Assembly: GCA_035358815.1 (NCBI GenBank)
Contig: DAOPQC010000004.1
Location: 372,001 to 436,000, forward strand
Length of the DNA: 64,000 nt
DNA from: Thermoanaerobaculales bacterium
GTDB taxonomy: Bacteria > Acidobacteriota > Thermoanaerobaculia > Thermoanaerobaculales > Sulfomarinibacteraceae
Direction of reading: 5' to 3'
How positions within the stretch are numbered: position 1 is the first letter of the stretch; every line of letters begins with the position of its first letter. Below, piece by piece: positions 32,594 through 40,915 of this stretch. The position numbers and the translations under genes were made by a program. Below the pieces are notes generated by a model. The model searched no databases and had not been told where the DNA came from. It saw nothing but the letters and a program-made list of their open reading frames with translations.

Positions 32594-34033
32594 TCACGGC
32601 CCCCGGCGCTTGCGGGTGGCCTCGCGGTCGCGGACCAGCTCCGCCACCTGCTGGACCCGCTTGCGCTCGCGCGTCTCGAGGGCCTTCCTCCGCTTCGCCC
32701 CGACGCCCTGGAAGAGCTGGCTGAAGCGGAGGAGCACCAGCATGTGGCCCATGTTGCCAGGGAGCTTGGTGTTGCGCACCCGAGCGCCCCACATCCGGGT
32801 CGTGGTCACGTTGGCCTTGGTGAGGTCGGCGTTGCGCAGGTCGGACCACCGGATGTCCGCCTTGCGGAGGTCGATGCCGATCGCATCGGTGAACCTCAGG
32901 TCGGCGCCGATCAGGGTGCCGCCGGCGGCCGTGACCAGGATCATGTTGGTCCCCGAGAGGTCGGTCCCGGTGGCCTGGACGCCGCTCAGGTCCGCCTGCT
33001 TGAGGTTGGCGTGGCGGAAGGTCGCGTGGTTGATCCGAGCCCCGCGGAGGTTCGCCCCCTCGAGGTTGGCGTTGCGGAAATCGGCCTCCTCGAGGTTGGC
33101 CTCGTGGAAGTCGGCGCTGCGCAGCTCGCAGCGCGTGAAGATCGCTTTTCGCAGGCTCGCGGTCGCGAACGAGACCCTGCCCAGGCTGGGCGATCGGAAG
33201 TCGAGCTCGGCAAGCTGGGCGCCGGCCAGCAGGCAGCCGTCGAAGGTGGCGCCGATCAGGCTCGAGTGCCGGAGGTCGGCCTGGGACAGGTTGGTCCGCA
33301 CGAAGCTTGCCCGCTCGAGATCGGCGTGGCTCAGGCTGGCGCCCTCGCACTGCGCCTCGTCGAAGTTGGCCTCGGCAAGGTACGCGCTGTGGAGGTTCGC
33401 GCCGCGCAGGCTTGCCCCGCGGAAGCTCGCCCGGGCGAGCTTGGAGCCGCGGAGCTGTGCGTTGTCGGCGTGCGCGTTGTCGAAGATCGCGGCTTCCATG
33501 CTCAGGTTGAGGAGCTCGACGCCTTCCAGGATCGAGTGCTCGGCGTGGACGCCGCGCAGCACCGTGTCGGAGAAGCGCGCGCCGCGCAGCGAGGTCCCGT
33601 AGAGGTTGGCCCCCGACAGATCGGACTGGTCGAGGATCGCGCTCTCGAGCCCGGCGCGGGTCAGGTTGGAGCGACGGAGGTTGGCCCGGGTGAGGTTGGC
33701 GCCCCGGAACGAGGTTCCCTGCAGCGAGGCGCCCGACAGGTCGAGGCCGGACAGATCGAGGAAGTCGAGGTGGGTGTTGTCGAGGGTGGCGTCGCGGAAG
33801 GTGGCGCCGCTGAGCACCGTCGCCTCGAGGCCGGCGTGACTGAGGTTGGCGCCGTCGAGGCGGGCGTTTGACAGGTCTGCCCCCCGGAAGTGGGCCTTGG
33901 CGAAGTCGAGACCGCGCAGGTCGAGGCCAGCGAGGTCGGCGTCGATCAGGTCGGGCGCGATGGTGGGGTTGGCCGCTCGCCATGCGGCCCACCGTCCGGT
34001 TCGCAGCTGCTGCAGGTGATCGGGGTTCGCCAT
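32594..34033 (-). CDS. Large pentapeptide-repeat protein
   Basis: 479 residues. Residues about 30-410 are an almost unbroken array of A(D/N)LxX pentapeptides (for example ADLSNARLDGANLSHAGLEA), predicting a right-handed quadrilateral beta-helix of about 75 repeats. A short N-terminal helix (MANPDHLQQLRTGRWAAWRAAN) precedes it, and a strongly basic tail (AKRRKALETRERKRVQQVAEL) follows. No signal peptide, so cytoplasmic. Function unknown; some pentapeptide proteins mimic DNA and protect gyrase, but this one is much longer than Qnr/MfpA. The ATG at 34033 has GGGAG upstream, with TACACT about 20 nt upstream. Divergent from subtilase 2. Confidence 0.92.
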   Translation of the reverse strand: MANPDHLQQLRTGRWAAWRAANPTIAPDLIDADLAGLDLRGLDFAKAHFRGADLSNARLDGANLSHAGLEATVLSGATFRDATLDNTHLDFLDLSGLDLSGASLQGTSFRGANLTRANLRRSNLTRAGLESAILDQSDLSGANLYGTSLRGARFSDTVLRGVHAEHSILEGVELLNLSMEAAIFDNAHADNAQLRGSKLARASFRGASLRGANLHSAYLAEANFDEAQCEGASLSHADLERASFVRTNLSQADLRHSSLIGATFDGCLLAGAQLAELDFRSPSLGRVSFATASLRKAIFTRCELRSADFHEANLEEADFRNANLEGANLRGARINHATFRHANLKQADLSGVQATGTDLSGTNMILVTAAGGTLIGADLRFTDAIGIDLRKADIRWSDLRNADLTKANVTTTRMWGARVRNTKLPGNMGHMLVLLRFSQLFQGVGAKRRKALETRERKRVQQVAELVRDREATRKRRGP

Positions 34034-34053
34034 CGCGTCCGTCTCCCGCCACA

Positions 34054-34059
34054 AGTGTA
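34054..34059 (-). promoter_or_regulatory. Putative -10 element of pentapeptide-repeat gene
   Basis: Minus strand TACACT in TCTACACT, 20 nt before the ATG at 34033 with an SD in between; the local sequence is AT-richer than its surroundings. Confidence 0.45.
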
Positions 34060-34118
34060 GACAATTCCGCGAAAAACTCCCGGGGTTCGCGGACGGCAAC
34101 CGGCGCTCCCGGACGCCG

Positions 34119-34124
34119 TACGAT
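34119..34124 (+). promoter_or_regulatory. Putative -10 element of second subtilase gene
   Basis: TACGAT, 20 nt before the ATG at 34145, with the SD GGAGGGA between. Confidence 0.45.
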
Positions 34125-34144
34125 GGATGAGACGGAGGGATGTG

Positions 34145-36298
34145 ATGGCGGATCGGCGTGCAGCCGCGCGTGCTGTGGTTCTGGCAGCGGTCGTCGCGGT
34201 GTCGGCTGCCGCCATGGAGGGCGGCGCCACGAGCGGGGCGCTGCCCGCCGTGCGGCTCCGGTCGGCCCCGGCGGCCGCGGGCAGTGGTGGAGGGGACGGC
34301 GTGCTGGCTGTCCTTCGCGTCGAGCCCGACGCCGCCGCGGCGGTGCGCGGCCGGCTCGCGGCCGTTGGCATCCGGGTCCTGGCCTTCCTGCCGGACGACG
34401 CGCTGCTCGTCGAGCGCGCCGGCCTCACAGGGGAGATGCCCGGCGTGGCGGCGGTCGAGCCGTGGCGCGCAGCGCTCGCGATCACGCCCGAGCTCGCAGC
34501 CCTCGAGCCGTCGCGCGCCCGGCAGCTCCCCGGCGGGGTGCCGGTCGTGGCCGGGGTCGCCAGCGTCGAGGCGCTCGGCGAGCTGGTGAGCCGGCTCGAC
34601 GGCATCGGCGCCCCGGTGAGCTGGGCCGCGCCGGACGCCGCGGTACCTCAGCTCGGCCTGCTGGTGGATCCCGAGCAGCTGCCCGCGGTGCTCGACGCAC
34701 TGCGCGCGACCGCGGGGCTGGTCTGGGCCGACCTGCAGCCGCCGGTGCGGCTGCAGAACGCCGATGCGTCCTGGCGCTGCCAGTCCGGCGTCGAGGAGTC
34801 GCGGCCGCTCGACGACCGTGGCCTGCGCGGCCAGGGCCAGGTGGTCGGCATCATGGACACCGGCATCGACATCGACCACTGCATGTTCTGGGACCCGTTG
34901 GCCGAGCTGCCGGCGCTCAACGGCGCCGCCGGCATCTCCGTCGAACCCGGCCACCGCAAGGTGCTGGCGGTCGACTTCTACTGGACGCCGCGGGACTGGC
35001 CGAACCCCGGCCCCTTCGACTGGGACGACCACGGCCACGGCAGTCATGTCGCGGGCAGCGTCGCCGGCGACGCCGGGGCCGACGGCATCCGCCAGGGGGT
35101 CGACGGCATGGCGCCGGCCGCCAGGCTGGTGATCCAGGACGGCGGGTACGCGGTCGACGACTGCGCCGACCTGCCCGGGTTGGGGTGCCCGGTGCGGCCG
35201 CTCGAGCCGGTGCTGCAGCAGGCCTACGGCCAGGGCGCACGCCTGCACTCGAACTCGTGGGGCGACGAGGAGAACTTCCTGCCCCACAACCGCTACACCG
35301 AGCGCGCGGCCGACGTCGACCGCTTCGTCTGGGAGCACCCCGACATGACGGTGCTGTTCGCCGCCGGCAACGCCGGGCAGGAGGGCGACGACACGGTGAT
35401 CTCGCCCGCCACCGCCAAGAACGTGATCGCGGTTGGCGCGACCTGGCGCGCCGACATCGACCCGCCCTGCCCGGCCGACTTCTCGTCGCGCGGCCTCACC
35501 CACGACGGCCGCATCAAGCCCGACGTCATGGCGCCCGGGGCGGGCGTGATCTCGGCCGAGTCCAACATCTTCGTCGGCGGCGCCCAGAACTGCGAGTACA
35601 CGGCGATGTCCGGCACCTCGATGGCGACGCCGGTCACCGCCGGCCACGCGGCGCTGGTGCGCCAGTACTTCGTCGACGGCTTCTACCCGGGCGGGGCGCC
35701 CGACCCGGCGGCCGGCTTCGTCCCCTCGGCGGCGCTGGTCAAGGCGATGCTGATCGCGTCGGCGGTCGACCTCGCGGACCTCGGCTGCTCCCTGGCCGAG
35801 CCGGTGCCGTCGCGGGACCAGGGCTGGGGGCTCATCCAGCTCGACCGCGCGCTGCTCTTCGAGGGAGCGGGGAGCCGCCTGCTGGTGGACGACCGGTGGA
35901 GCGCCTTCGATGCCGCCGGCAACCCACCCGTGCGGCACGAGCTGGCGGTGGGGGCGCCGGGCCCGCTCAAGGTGGTGCTGGTGTGGACCGACCCGCCCTC
36001 GACCTCGACGGCGGCGGTCAACCTCGTCAACGACCTCGACCTGGTCGTCGATGGCCCGGACGGCGCGTTTCACGGCAACAACTTCGCCGGCGGCGTGTCG
36101 CAGCCCGGGGGCGGTGCCGACCGCCTCAACAACGTCGAGGTAATCTGGCTGCCCGAGGCGGCGTCGGGCAGCTGGTCGATCGAGGTCCGGCCCCATGCCA
36201 TCCGCGAGGCCGGCCAGGGCTTCGCGCTGGTGGTGCTGAGCCCGCCGCTCGCGCCCGAGGTCCGCCGCCCCCGCGGCCGCTTCAGTCCAGGTCCTTGA
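34145..36298 (+). CDS. Exported subtilisin-like serine peptidase (S8) with C-terminal beta domain
   Basis: 717 residues. A signal-like N-terminus (VVLAAVVAVSAAA) leads into an unusual prodomain of about 200 residues. Catalytic residues are D238 (GIMDTGID), H298 (DHGHGSHVAGS), N409 (AAGNAG) and S492 (SGTSMATP). Residues about 580-700 form the P-proprotein/jelly-roll-like domain common in kumamolisin-unrelated S8 proteins (LKVVLVWTDPP, NLVNDLDLVVDGPDG, SWSIEVRPHAI). It ends without a transmembrane helix or FESGD tail. The start at 34145 rather than 34127 is chosen because GGAGGGA ends 4-5 nt before it. Many Cys residues (about 8) suggest disulfides after export. Confidence 0.92.
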   Translation: MADRRAAARAVVLAAVVAVSAAAMEGGATSGALPAVRLRSAPAAAGSGGGDGVLAVLRVEPDAAAAVRGRLAAVGIRVLAFLPDDALLVERAGLTGEMPGVAAVEPWRAALAITPELAALEPSRARQLPGGVPVVAGVASVEALGELVSRLDGIGAPVSWAAPDAAVPQLGLLVDPEQLPAVLDALRATAGLVWADLQPPVRLQNADASWRCQSGVEESRPLDDRGLRGQGQVVGIMDTGIDIDHCMFWDPLAELPALNGAAGISVEPGHRKVLAVDFYWTPRDWPNPGPFDWDDHGHGSHVAGSVAGDAGADGIRQGVDGMAPAARLVIQDGGYAVDDCADLPGLGCPVRPLEPVLQQAYGQGARLHSNSWGDEENFLPHNRYTERAADVDRFVWEHPDMTVLFAAGNAGQEGDDTVISPATAKNVIAVGATWRADIDPPCPADFSSRGLTHDGRIKPDVMAPGAGVISAESNIFVGGAQNCEYTAMSGTSMATPVTAGHAALVRQYFVDGFYPGGAPDPAAGFVPSAALVKAMLIASAVDLADLGCSLAEPVPSRDQGWGLIQLDRALLFEGAGSRLLVDDRWSAFDAAGNPPVRHELAVGAPGPLKVVLVWTDPPSTSTAAVNLVNDLDLVVDGPDGAFHGNNFAGGVSQPGGGADRLNNVEVIWLPEAASGSWSIEVRPHAIREAGQGFALVVLSPPLAPEVRRPRGRFSPGP

Positions 36299-36444
36299 TC
36301 GCGGATGCTCCTTCCCTGGCGGTGCTGCCCCTGTCGCAGGGTGCCCGGGCATGACGGCGCAGGAACGGCGATCCTCGAAGTCGGGCTCCAGTGGGCGCTC
36401 CGCCGGTTGACAGGAAAACCGAAACAAGTTTCGGAGTTCCATCG

Positions 36445-36450
36445 TACGGT
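36445..36450 (+). promoter_or_regulatory. -10 element, leaderless type, for S41 peptidase gene
   Basis: TACGGT ends 9 nt before the ATG at 36460; only a weak GGTGGA could serve as SD. Confidence 0.4.
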
Positions 36451-36459
36451 GGACCAGTG

Positions 36460-37839
36460 ATGCCATTGCGCTTGATCGCTTCGAAGCCATGTGTGGGCCT
36501 CTGGTGCGTGATGCTCTTGGCCGGGAGCGGGGTCGCCGCTCAGGAAGACGCCGACCACGGTTTTCCGCCGCCGGTCAACGCTGCCGATCGAGCCGAGATC
36601 CTGCGCTGGGTCGGAGAGACCCTTTCCGCGAGGTACGTCGACCCGGAGAAGGCAGCGGCGATGGTCGACGAGGTCCGCGCGAGGGCCGCGGCGGGTGCGT
36701 ACGACGCGATCGGTGCCGCGGACGGCTACCTTCTTGCGCTGGAACAGGATCTCCGGGCGGTATCCAACGACAAGCACCTGGGCCTGTGGCTCGAGCGCCT
36801 CGAGGACGTGAAGAGCGACGACGCGGACTACACCCCCGCCGACCCGGACTACGTCGAGCACCTCAGACGAACGAACTACGGATTCAGGAAGGTCGAGATT
36901 CTCCCAGGTAACGTCGGCTACCTCCGGATCGACGAGTTCGCCCACCCGGCGCTCGGGGGCCCGACGGTGGTGGCGGTGATGAACACGGTCGGCGCGGTCG
37001 ACGCGCTGATCATCGACCTGCGCTGGAACGGTGGCGGCGCGGGGCTTGTCAACTTCATCAGCGGTTACTTCTTTGACGAGCCGACCCGTCTCAACGACGT
37101 CTGGGAGCGGGCCTCCGGGGAGACGAGCCAGGGATGGACCCCCGAGTATCTGCCTGGGCCGTCGCTGAGCGAGGTGACGCTGTTCATTCTGATCAGCGGC
37201 CAGACCTTCTCGGCCGCCGAGGACTTCGCCTACGGCCTCCAGCAGGCGGGCAGGGCGACGGTCGTCGGCGAGCGGTCGAAAGGCGGCGGCCATCCGGTCG
37301 AGATCGTGCGGATGATCCGTGACGACATGGCGGTCGCGATCCAGGTCCCGAATGCGAGGTCGGTCAACCGCAAAACCGGGTCGAGCTGGGAGGGAGTCGG
37401 CGTCGTTCCTGATCTCGAGAGCCCGGCGAGCGAGGCCCTCACGGCAGCTTACGATGCGGCGGCGAACGTGCTGCTCGAGCGCGCCGCCGGCGAGGATGCA
37501 CGACGCCGAGTCGAGTGGGCGAGGCAGGAGTTCCGCGCCGGGCTGCGACCGGTGGCGCTGCCGCGCGACCAGCTGCGCGAGTACGTAGGGCAGTACGATG
37601 GGAGATCGTTCTCGATCGGGCCGGAGGATGTTCTGCTCTACCACCGTGACATCGGCTCGACCCGCCCGATGGTGCCGATGGGCGGTGACCTGTTCCGCTT
37701 CGAGGGCTACGACGGAGTGCGTTTCCAGTTCGAGCGCGACGACGAGGGGAGGGTCGTCCGGGTGGTCGCGCTCGGGCTCGACGGCAGCCGGACCGTCCGC
37801 CCGAGATCGGGCGTTGTGCCCGAGTCGCCGTCACCGTGA
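36460..37839 (+). CDS. Exported S41-family peptidase (IRBP/retinol-binding-like)
   Basis: 459 residues with a signal peptide ending near residue 27 (GSGVAAQ). An N-terminal helical domain (about 38-115, VGETLSARYVDPEKA...SNDKHLGL) is the S41_N three-helix bundle, followed directly by the S41 core (VGYLRIDEF, ALIIDLRWNGGG, LISGQTFSAAEDFAYGLQQ). The nucleophile is S251 in TFSAAE, and GERSKGGGHPVE matches the family. There is no PDZ domain between, as in IRBP-like members. A C-terminal DUF3471-like beta domain (about 380-455) follows. Start chosen at the ATG next to the signal peptide. Confidence 0.87.
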   Translation: MPLRLIASKPCVGLWCVMLLAGSGVAAQEDADHGFPPPVNAADRAEILRWVGETLSARYVDPEKAAAMVDEVRARAAAGAYDAIGAADGYLLALEQDLRAVSNDKHLGLWLERLEDVKSDDADYTPADPDYVEHLRRTNYGFRKVEILPGNVGYLRIDEFAHPALGGPTVVAVMNTVGAVDALIIDLRWNGGGAGLVNFISGYFFDEPTRLNDVWERASGETSQGWTPEYLPGPSLSEVTLFILISGQTFSAAEDFAYGLQQAGRATVVGERSKGGGHPVEIVRMIRDDMAVAIQVPNARSVNRKTGSSWEGVGVVPDLESPASEALTAAYDAAANVLLERAAGEDARRRVEWARQEFRAGLRPVALPRDQLREYVGQYDGRSFSIGPEDVLLYHRDIGSTRPMVPMGGDLFRFEGYDGVRFQFERDDEGRVVRVVALGLDGSRTVRPRSGVVPESPSP

Positions 37840-37860
37840 CGCCCGAGCCGCGGCCGCCCG

Positions 37861-39282
37861 CTATCGTCTGATGACGAGCGTCCGCTCCTCGGTCATCTCG
37901 CGGTAGGCCCACTCCGGGCCTTCGCGGCCGACGCCCGAGCCCTTGACGCCGCCGTAGGGCATCGGGTCAGAGCGCCAGGTCGGGACGTCGTTGTGGATGA
38001 TGCCGCCGACCTCGAGCTTCAGCCACGCCTCCTGGATCTTCGACGTGTCCCGGGTGAACACGCCGGCCTGCAGGCCGTAGCGCGAGTCGTTGACCAGGTT
38101 GAGGGCCTGTGCGAAGTCCTCGTAGGGGTCGAGCACCGCGGCCGGGCCGAAGACCTCGTCCGAGACGATCGCGCAACGGTGGGGCACCTCCTCGATCAGC
38201 GCTGGACGGATGACCGAGCCTTCGCGCTGGCCGCCCGCCAACAGGCGGCCGCCCGCCGCGACGCCGTCGGCGATCCACTGCTCGACCCGGTCGGCGTTGG
38301 CGGCGTCGATCAGCGGCCCGCACACCACCGTCTCGTCGGCCGGGTCGCCGGTGACGAGGAGCCGGGTGGCCTCCTCGAGCGCCCGCCGCAGGCCGGCGTA
38401 GATGCCCTCATGGGCCAGCACCCGCTGCACCGCGATGCACGACTGGCCGGCGTAGCCGTAGGCCGCACCGGCGATCCGGCGGGCGATCGCGTCGAGGTCG
38501 CCGGCGTCCGGCTCGACGATCACCGCCGCGTTGCCGCCGAGCTCGAGGGTGACCCGGCGCCGCCAGCCCAGCTCCTTGAGCCGCCAGCCGACCGCCATCG
38601 AGCCGGTGAAGGTCAGCTTGGCGATGCGCTCGTCCGCCGCCAGCCGCTCGGCGTCGGCGCCGCTGCTCGGGATGACCGACAGCGCGCCCTTCGGCAGACC
38701 GGCCTGGTCGAGCGCCGCCGCCAGCAGCAGCGCCGGGCCCGGGGTCTGGCTGGCCGGCTTCAGCACCACCGGGCAGCCGGCCGCGACCGCCGGCGCCAGC
38801 TTGTGGGCGACCAGGTTGAGCGGGAAGTTGAAGGGGGTGATCGCGAGCACCGGGCCCACCGGCGCGCGCCGGATCAGGGCGAGGCGGCCGGCGCCGGAGG
38901 CGTAGCCGCCGAGATCGAGCGCCTCGACCTCGGGCCGGCGGGCGATCCGTGTCGCCTCGATGAAGGTGTCGAGGCAGCGCTCCGCCTCGGCGCGGGCGAG
39001 CGCAATCGGCTTGCCCGCCTCCTCCGAGATCGCCGCCGCCAGCTCGGCGAGGTGCTCCTTGATGAGGTGGGTGGCGCGGGACAGCACGCGGGCGCGCTCG
39101 AAGGCCGGCATCGCCGCCATCGCGCCCGCCGCCCGCGCGGCCGCATCCGCGGCCTCGTCGAGCTCCGCCCAGCCGCCGCGCGCGACCTCGGCCACCGGCC
39201 GGCCGTCGTAGGGTGAGCGCACGACGGTGGTTTCTGCCGCGTCGCGCCACTCGCCGGCGAGGTAAAGCTCGTGGGTGCGCAT
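37861..39282 (-). CDS. Aldehyde dehydrogenase (NAD(P)-dependent)
   Basis: 473 residues, complete. Catalytic C282 (YAGQSCIAVQRV), general base E247 (LELGGNAAV) and oxyanion N152 (ITPFNFPLN) are in place, and the cofactor-site lysine lies in VVLKPAS. The FTGS motif and the C-terminal PYGGVKGSGVGREG are typical. Substrate not assignable; the sequence resembles the lactaldehyde/glyceraldehyde-3-phosphate dehydrogenase-like side of the superfamily. The start at 39282 is supported by CGGAGGTGG just upstream, and TACCAT lies 19 nt upstream. Convergent with the S41 gene and divergent from the SAM hydrolase gene with only 43 bp between starts. Confidence 0.92.
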   Translation of the reverse strand: MRTHELYLAGEWRDAAETTVVRSPYDGRPVAEVARGGWAELDEAADAAARAAGAMAAMPAFERARVLSRATHLIKEHLAELAAAISEEAGKPIALARAEAERCLDTFIEATRIARRPEVEALDLGGYASGAGRLALIRRAPVGPVLAITPFNFPLNLVAHKLAPAVAAGCPVVLKPASQTPGPALLLAAALDQAGLPKGALSVIPSSGADAERLAADERIAKLTFTGSMAVGWRLKELGWRRRVTLELGGNAAVIVEPDAGDLDAIARRIAGAAYGYAGQSCIAVQRVLAHEGIYAGLRRALEEATRLLVTGDPADETVVCGPLIDAANADRVEQWIADGVAAGGRLLAGGQREGSVIRPALIEEVPHRCAIVSDEVFGPAAVLDPYEDFAQALNLVNDSRYGLQAGVFTRDTSKIQEAWLKLEVGGIIHNDVPTWRSDPMPYGGVKGSGVGREGPEWAYREMTEERTLVIRR

Positions 39283-39301
39283 GGTCCACCTCCGAAGGCC
39301 C

Positions 39302-39307
39302 ATGGTA
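39302..39307 (-). promoter_or_regulatory. Putative -10 element of aldehyde dehydrogenase gene
   Basis: Minus strand TACCAT in GCTACCAT, 19 nt before the ATG at 39282. It lies only 6 bp from the opposing TACAGT element. Confidence 0.45.
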
Positions 39308-39313
39308 GCGCGC

Positions 39314-39319
39314 TACAGT
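39314..39319 (+). promoter_or_regulatory. -10 element, leaderless type, for SAM hydrolase gene
   Basis: TACAGT in GCTACAGT ends 6 nt before the ATG at 39326; no SD. The two divergent promoters overlap within 43 bp. Confidence 0.55.
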
Positions 39320-39325
39320 AGTGGC

Positions 39326-40096
39326 ATGCGACCGGTCGCGCTGCTCACCGACTTCGGCCTCGACGACCACTACGTCGGCGTGCTGCACGCCGTGCTGGAG
39401 CGGGATGCGCCCGGGGTGCGGCGGATCGACCTCGGGCACCTGGTCCCGCCGGGCGACGTCTGGGCGGGGTGCTTCCTCGTGCGGAGCGCCTGGCCATGGC
39501 TGCCGGAGGACGCGGTGGCGCTGGCGGTGGTCGACCCGGGGGTGGGGGGCGATCGCCGGCCGGTGGCGGCGAGGGTCGGCGACCGCTGGCTGGTGGCGCC
39601 GGACAACGGCCTCGCGGCGGCCATCGGTCCCGCGGCCGAGGTCGTGGCGCTCGACTGGCGCCGGATGGCGCTGCCGGCGCCGTCGGCCACCTTCCACGGC
39701 CGCGACCTGTTCGCTCCCGCCGCAGCCCGGCTGGCCCGGGGGGACGACCCGGGCGCTCTGGGCGGGCGCGCCCCGGCGGCCGGCCTCGTGCCGTGCCCGA
39801 TTCCGGAGCCGCAGTTCGATGGCGGCACCTGGCACGCGGTGGTGGTGCACATCGATCGCTTCGGCAACCTGGTCACGAACCTGCCGGCGGCCGCAGCGGC
39901 GCGGGCTGGGGTCGCGTGGTACGGCGCGCCCCGTCCGGCCCGGCGGGCGGACAGCTACGGCGAGGCCGCTCCCGGCGAGGTGGTTCTGCTCGAGGGCTCG
40001 TCCGGCCTGCTCGAGCTGGCGCTCGACCGCGGCTCGGCGGCCGCGTTCACCGGCCTTTCCCGCGGCGATGGGGTCGACATCGCCGGCAGCGGCTGA
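39326..40096 (+). CDS. S-adenosylmethionine hydrolase (adenosine-forming), DUF62 family
   Basis: 256 residues. Trimeric DUF62 enzymes hydrolyse SAM to adenosine and methionine. Family blocks are LLTDFGLDDHYVGVLHAVL at the N-terminus with the conserved Asp, VDPGVGG, WLVAPDNGL, TFHGRDLFAPAAA and the C-terminal HIDRFGNLVTNL. It is related to the fluorinase and chlorinase, but the halogenase-specific loop insert is not seen. The ATG lies 6 nt after TACAGT with no SD, so the transcript is probably leaderless. Longer in-frame starts (39275, 39302) would overlap the promoter. Confidence 0.9.
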   Translation: MRPVALLTDFGLDDHYVGVLHAVLERDAPGVRRIDLGHLVPPGDVWAGCFLVRSAWPWLPEDAVALAVVDPGVGGDRRPVAARVGDRWLVAPDNGLAAAIGPAAEVVALDWRRMALPAPSATFHGRDLFAPAAARLARGDDPGALGGRAPAAGLVPCPIPEPQFDGGTWHAVVVHIDRFGNLVTNLPAAAAARAGVAWYGAPRPARRADSYGEAAPGEVVLLEGSSGLLELALDRGSAAAFTGLSRGDGVDIAGSG

Positions 40097-40130
40097 GGGC
40101 TGGCCGCGGGGGTCCGGGCCGGGAGTGCGG

Positions 40131-40136
40131 TACAGT
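40131..40136 (+). promoter_or_regulatory. Putative -10 element of the 40193-41658 gene pair
   Basis: TACAGT in GGTACAGT, 56 nt before the GTG at 40193, whose SD is GGGAGGC. Confidence 0.4.
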
Positions 40137-40192
40137 TGCCTGGCAGGAAACCCCCGCCGGCGGTGGCGCCGGCCGGCAGCAGGGAGGCGCGA

Positions 40193-40915
40193 GTGAAGCG
40201 AGCAGTCGTGGTCATCGTGCTGGCGGCCGCTCCCGTGCTTGCGGACGAGGTCTACCTGAAGGGCGGCGGCCGGTTCTCGGGTGAGATCGTCGAGCGGACC
40301 GAGGACTCGGTGACGGTCGACATCGGCGGCGGGTACCTCAGCGCGCCGATGTCGAGCGTGGTCCGCATCGAGGAGGGCGTCTCACCTCTCGCCGAGTACA
40401 GGGCTCGAGCCGCGGGCATCCCACCCGGCGACGCCGAGGCGTGGCGCGAGCTCGCTCGGTGGGCGCAGAGCAAGACCCTGTCGAGCCAGGCCTGGGAGGC
40501 GTACTCGCAGGTGGCCGAGATCCTGCCGGACGACGCCGAGGCGAACCGGGCGCTCGGCCGGGTGCAGCTTGGCGGGAGGTGGGTGACCGAGGAGGAGAGC
40601 TACCGCGCCCGGGGCTACGTGGAGTTCGAAGGCGAGTGGATGGCGCCGGCCGAGCGGCAAGCGATCGTCGACGAGCGGCGGGCGCGCGAGCAGGCGGATC
40701 GGCAGGCGAACGAGGCCGAGATCCGGGCCATCCAGGCCGAGATCGACGCGGAGAAGCAGGCCGAGGACCTGGAGTTCGAGCGCCAGACGTCACGCTACGA
40801 CCGCTTGCCGGAGTACACCGGGTCGATCGCCTGGGGTTGGGGGGCCGGTCCGACGTACTGGCCAGCGGGCGTCGTCGTCGGACAGCCTCAGGAGCTGGCC
40901 GGAGGGAATCCATGA
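40193..40915 (+). CDS. Exported protein of unknown function with TPR-like helices
   Basis: 240 residues. A short signal peptide (KRAVVVIVLAAAPVLADE) is followed by a small beta domain (EVYLKGGGRFSGEIVERTEDSVTVDI, an SH3-like strand pattern common in exported proteins), a helical segment with one or two TPR-like units (QAWEAYSQVAEILPDDAEANRALG), a short YVEFEGEWM repeat region and a charged coiled-coil stretch (about 155-205). The C-terminus is Gly/Pro/Trp rich. I do not recognise a named family. The GTG has GGGAGGC upstream. It overlaps the next gene by 4 nt (ATGA). Confidence 0.8.
   Translation: MKRAVVVIVLAAAPVLADEVYLKGGGRFSGEIVERTEDSVTVDIGGGYLSAPMSSVVRIEEGVSPLAEYRARAAGIPPGDAEAWRELARWAQSKTLSSQAWEAYSQVAEILPDDAEANRALGRVQLGGRWVTEEESYRARGYVEFEGEWMAPAERQAIVDERRAREQADRQANEAEIRAIQAEIDAEKQAEDLEFERQTSRYDRLPEYTGSIAWGWGAGPTYWPAGVVVGQPQELAGGNP

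Noticed and set aside
34034..36490. Upstream extension of the pentapeptide-repeat frame to a 1298-codon gene
   Set aside because: The extension runs antisense through the second subtilase and lacks pentapeptides; ATG 34033 has an SD and a promoter hexamer.
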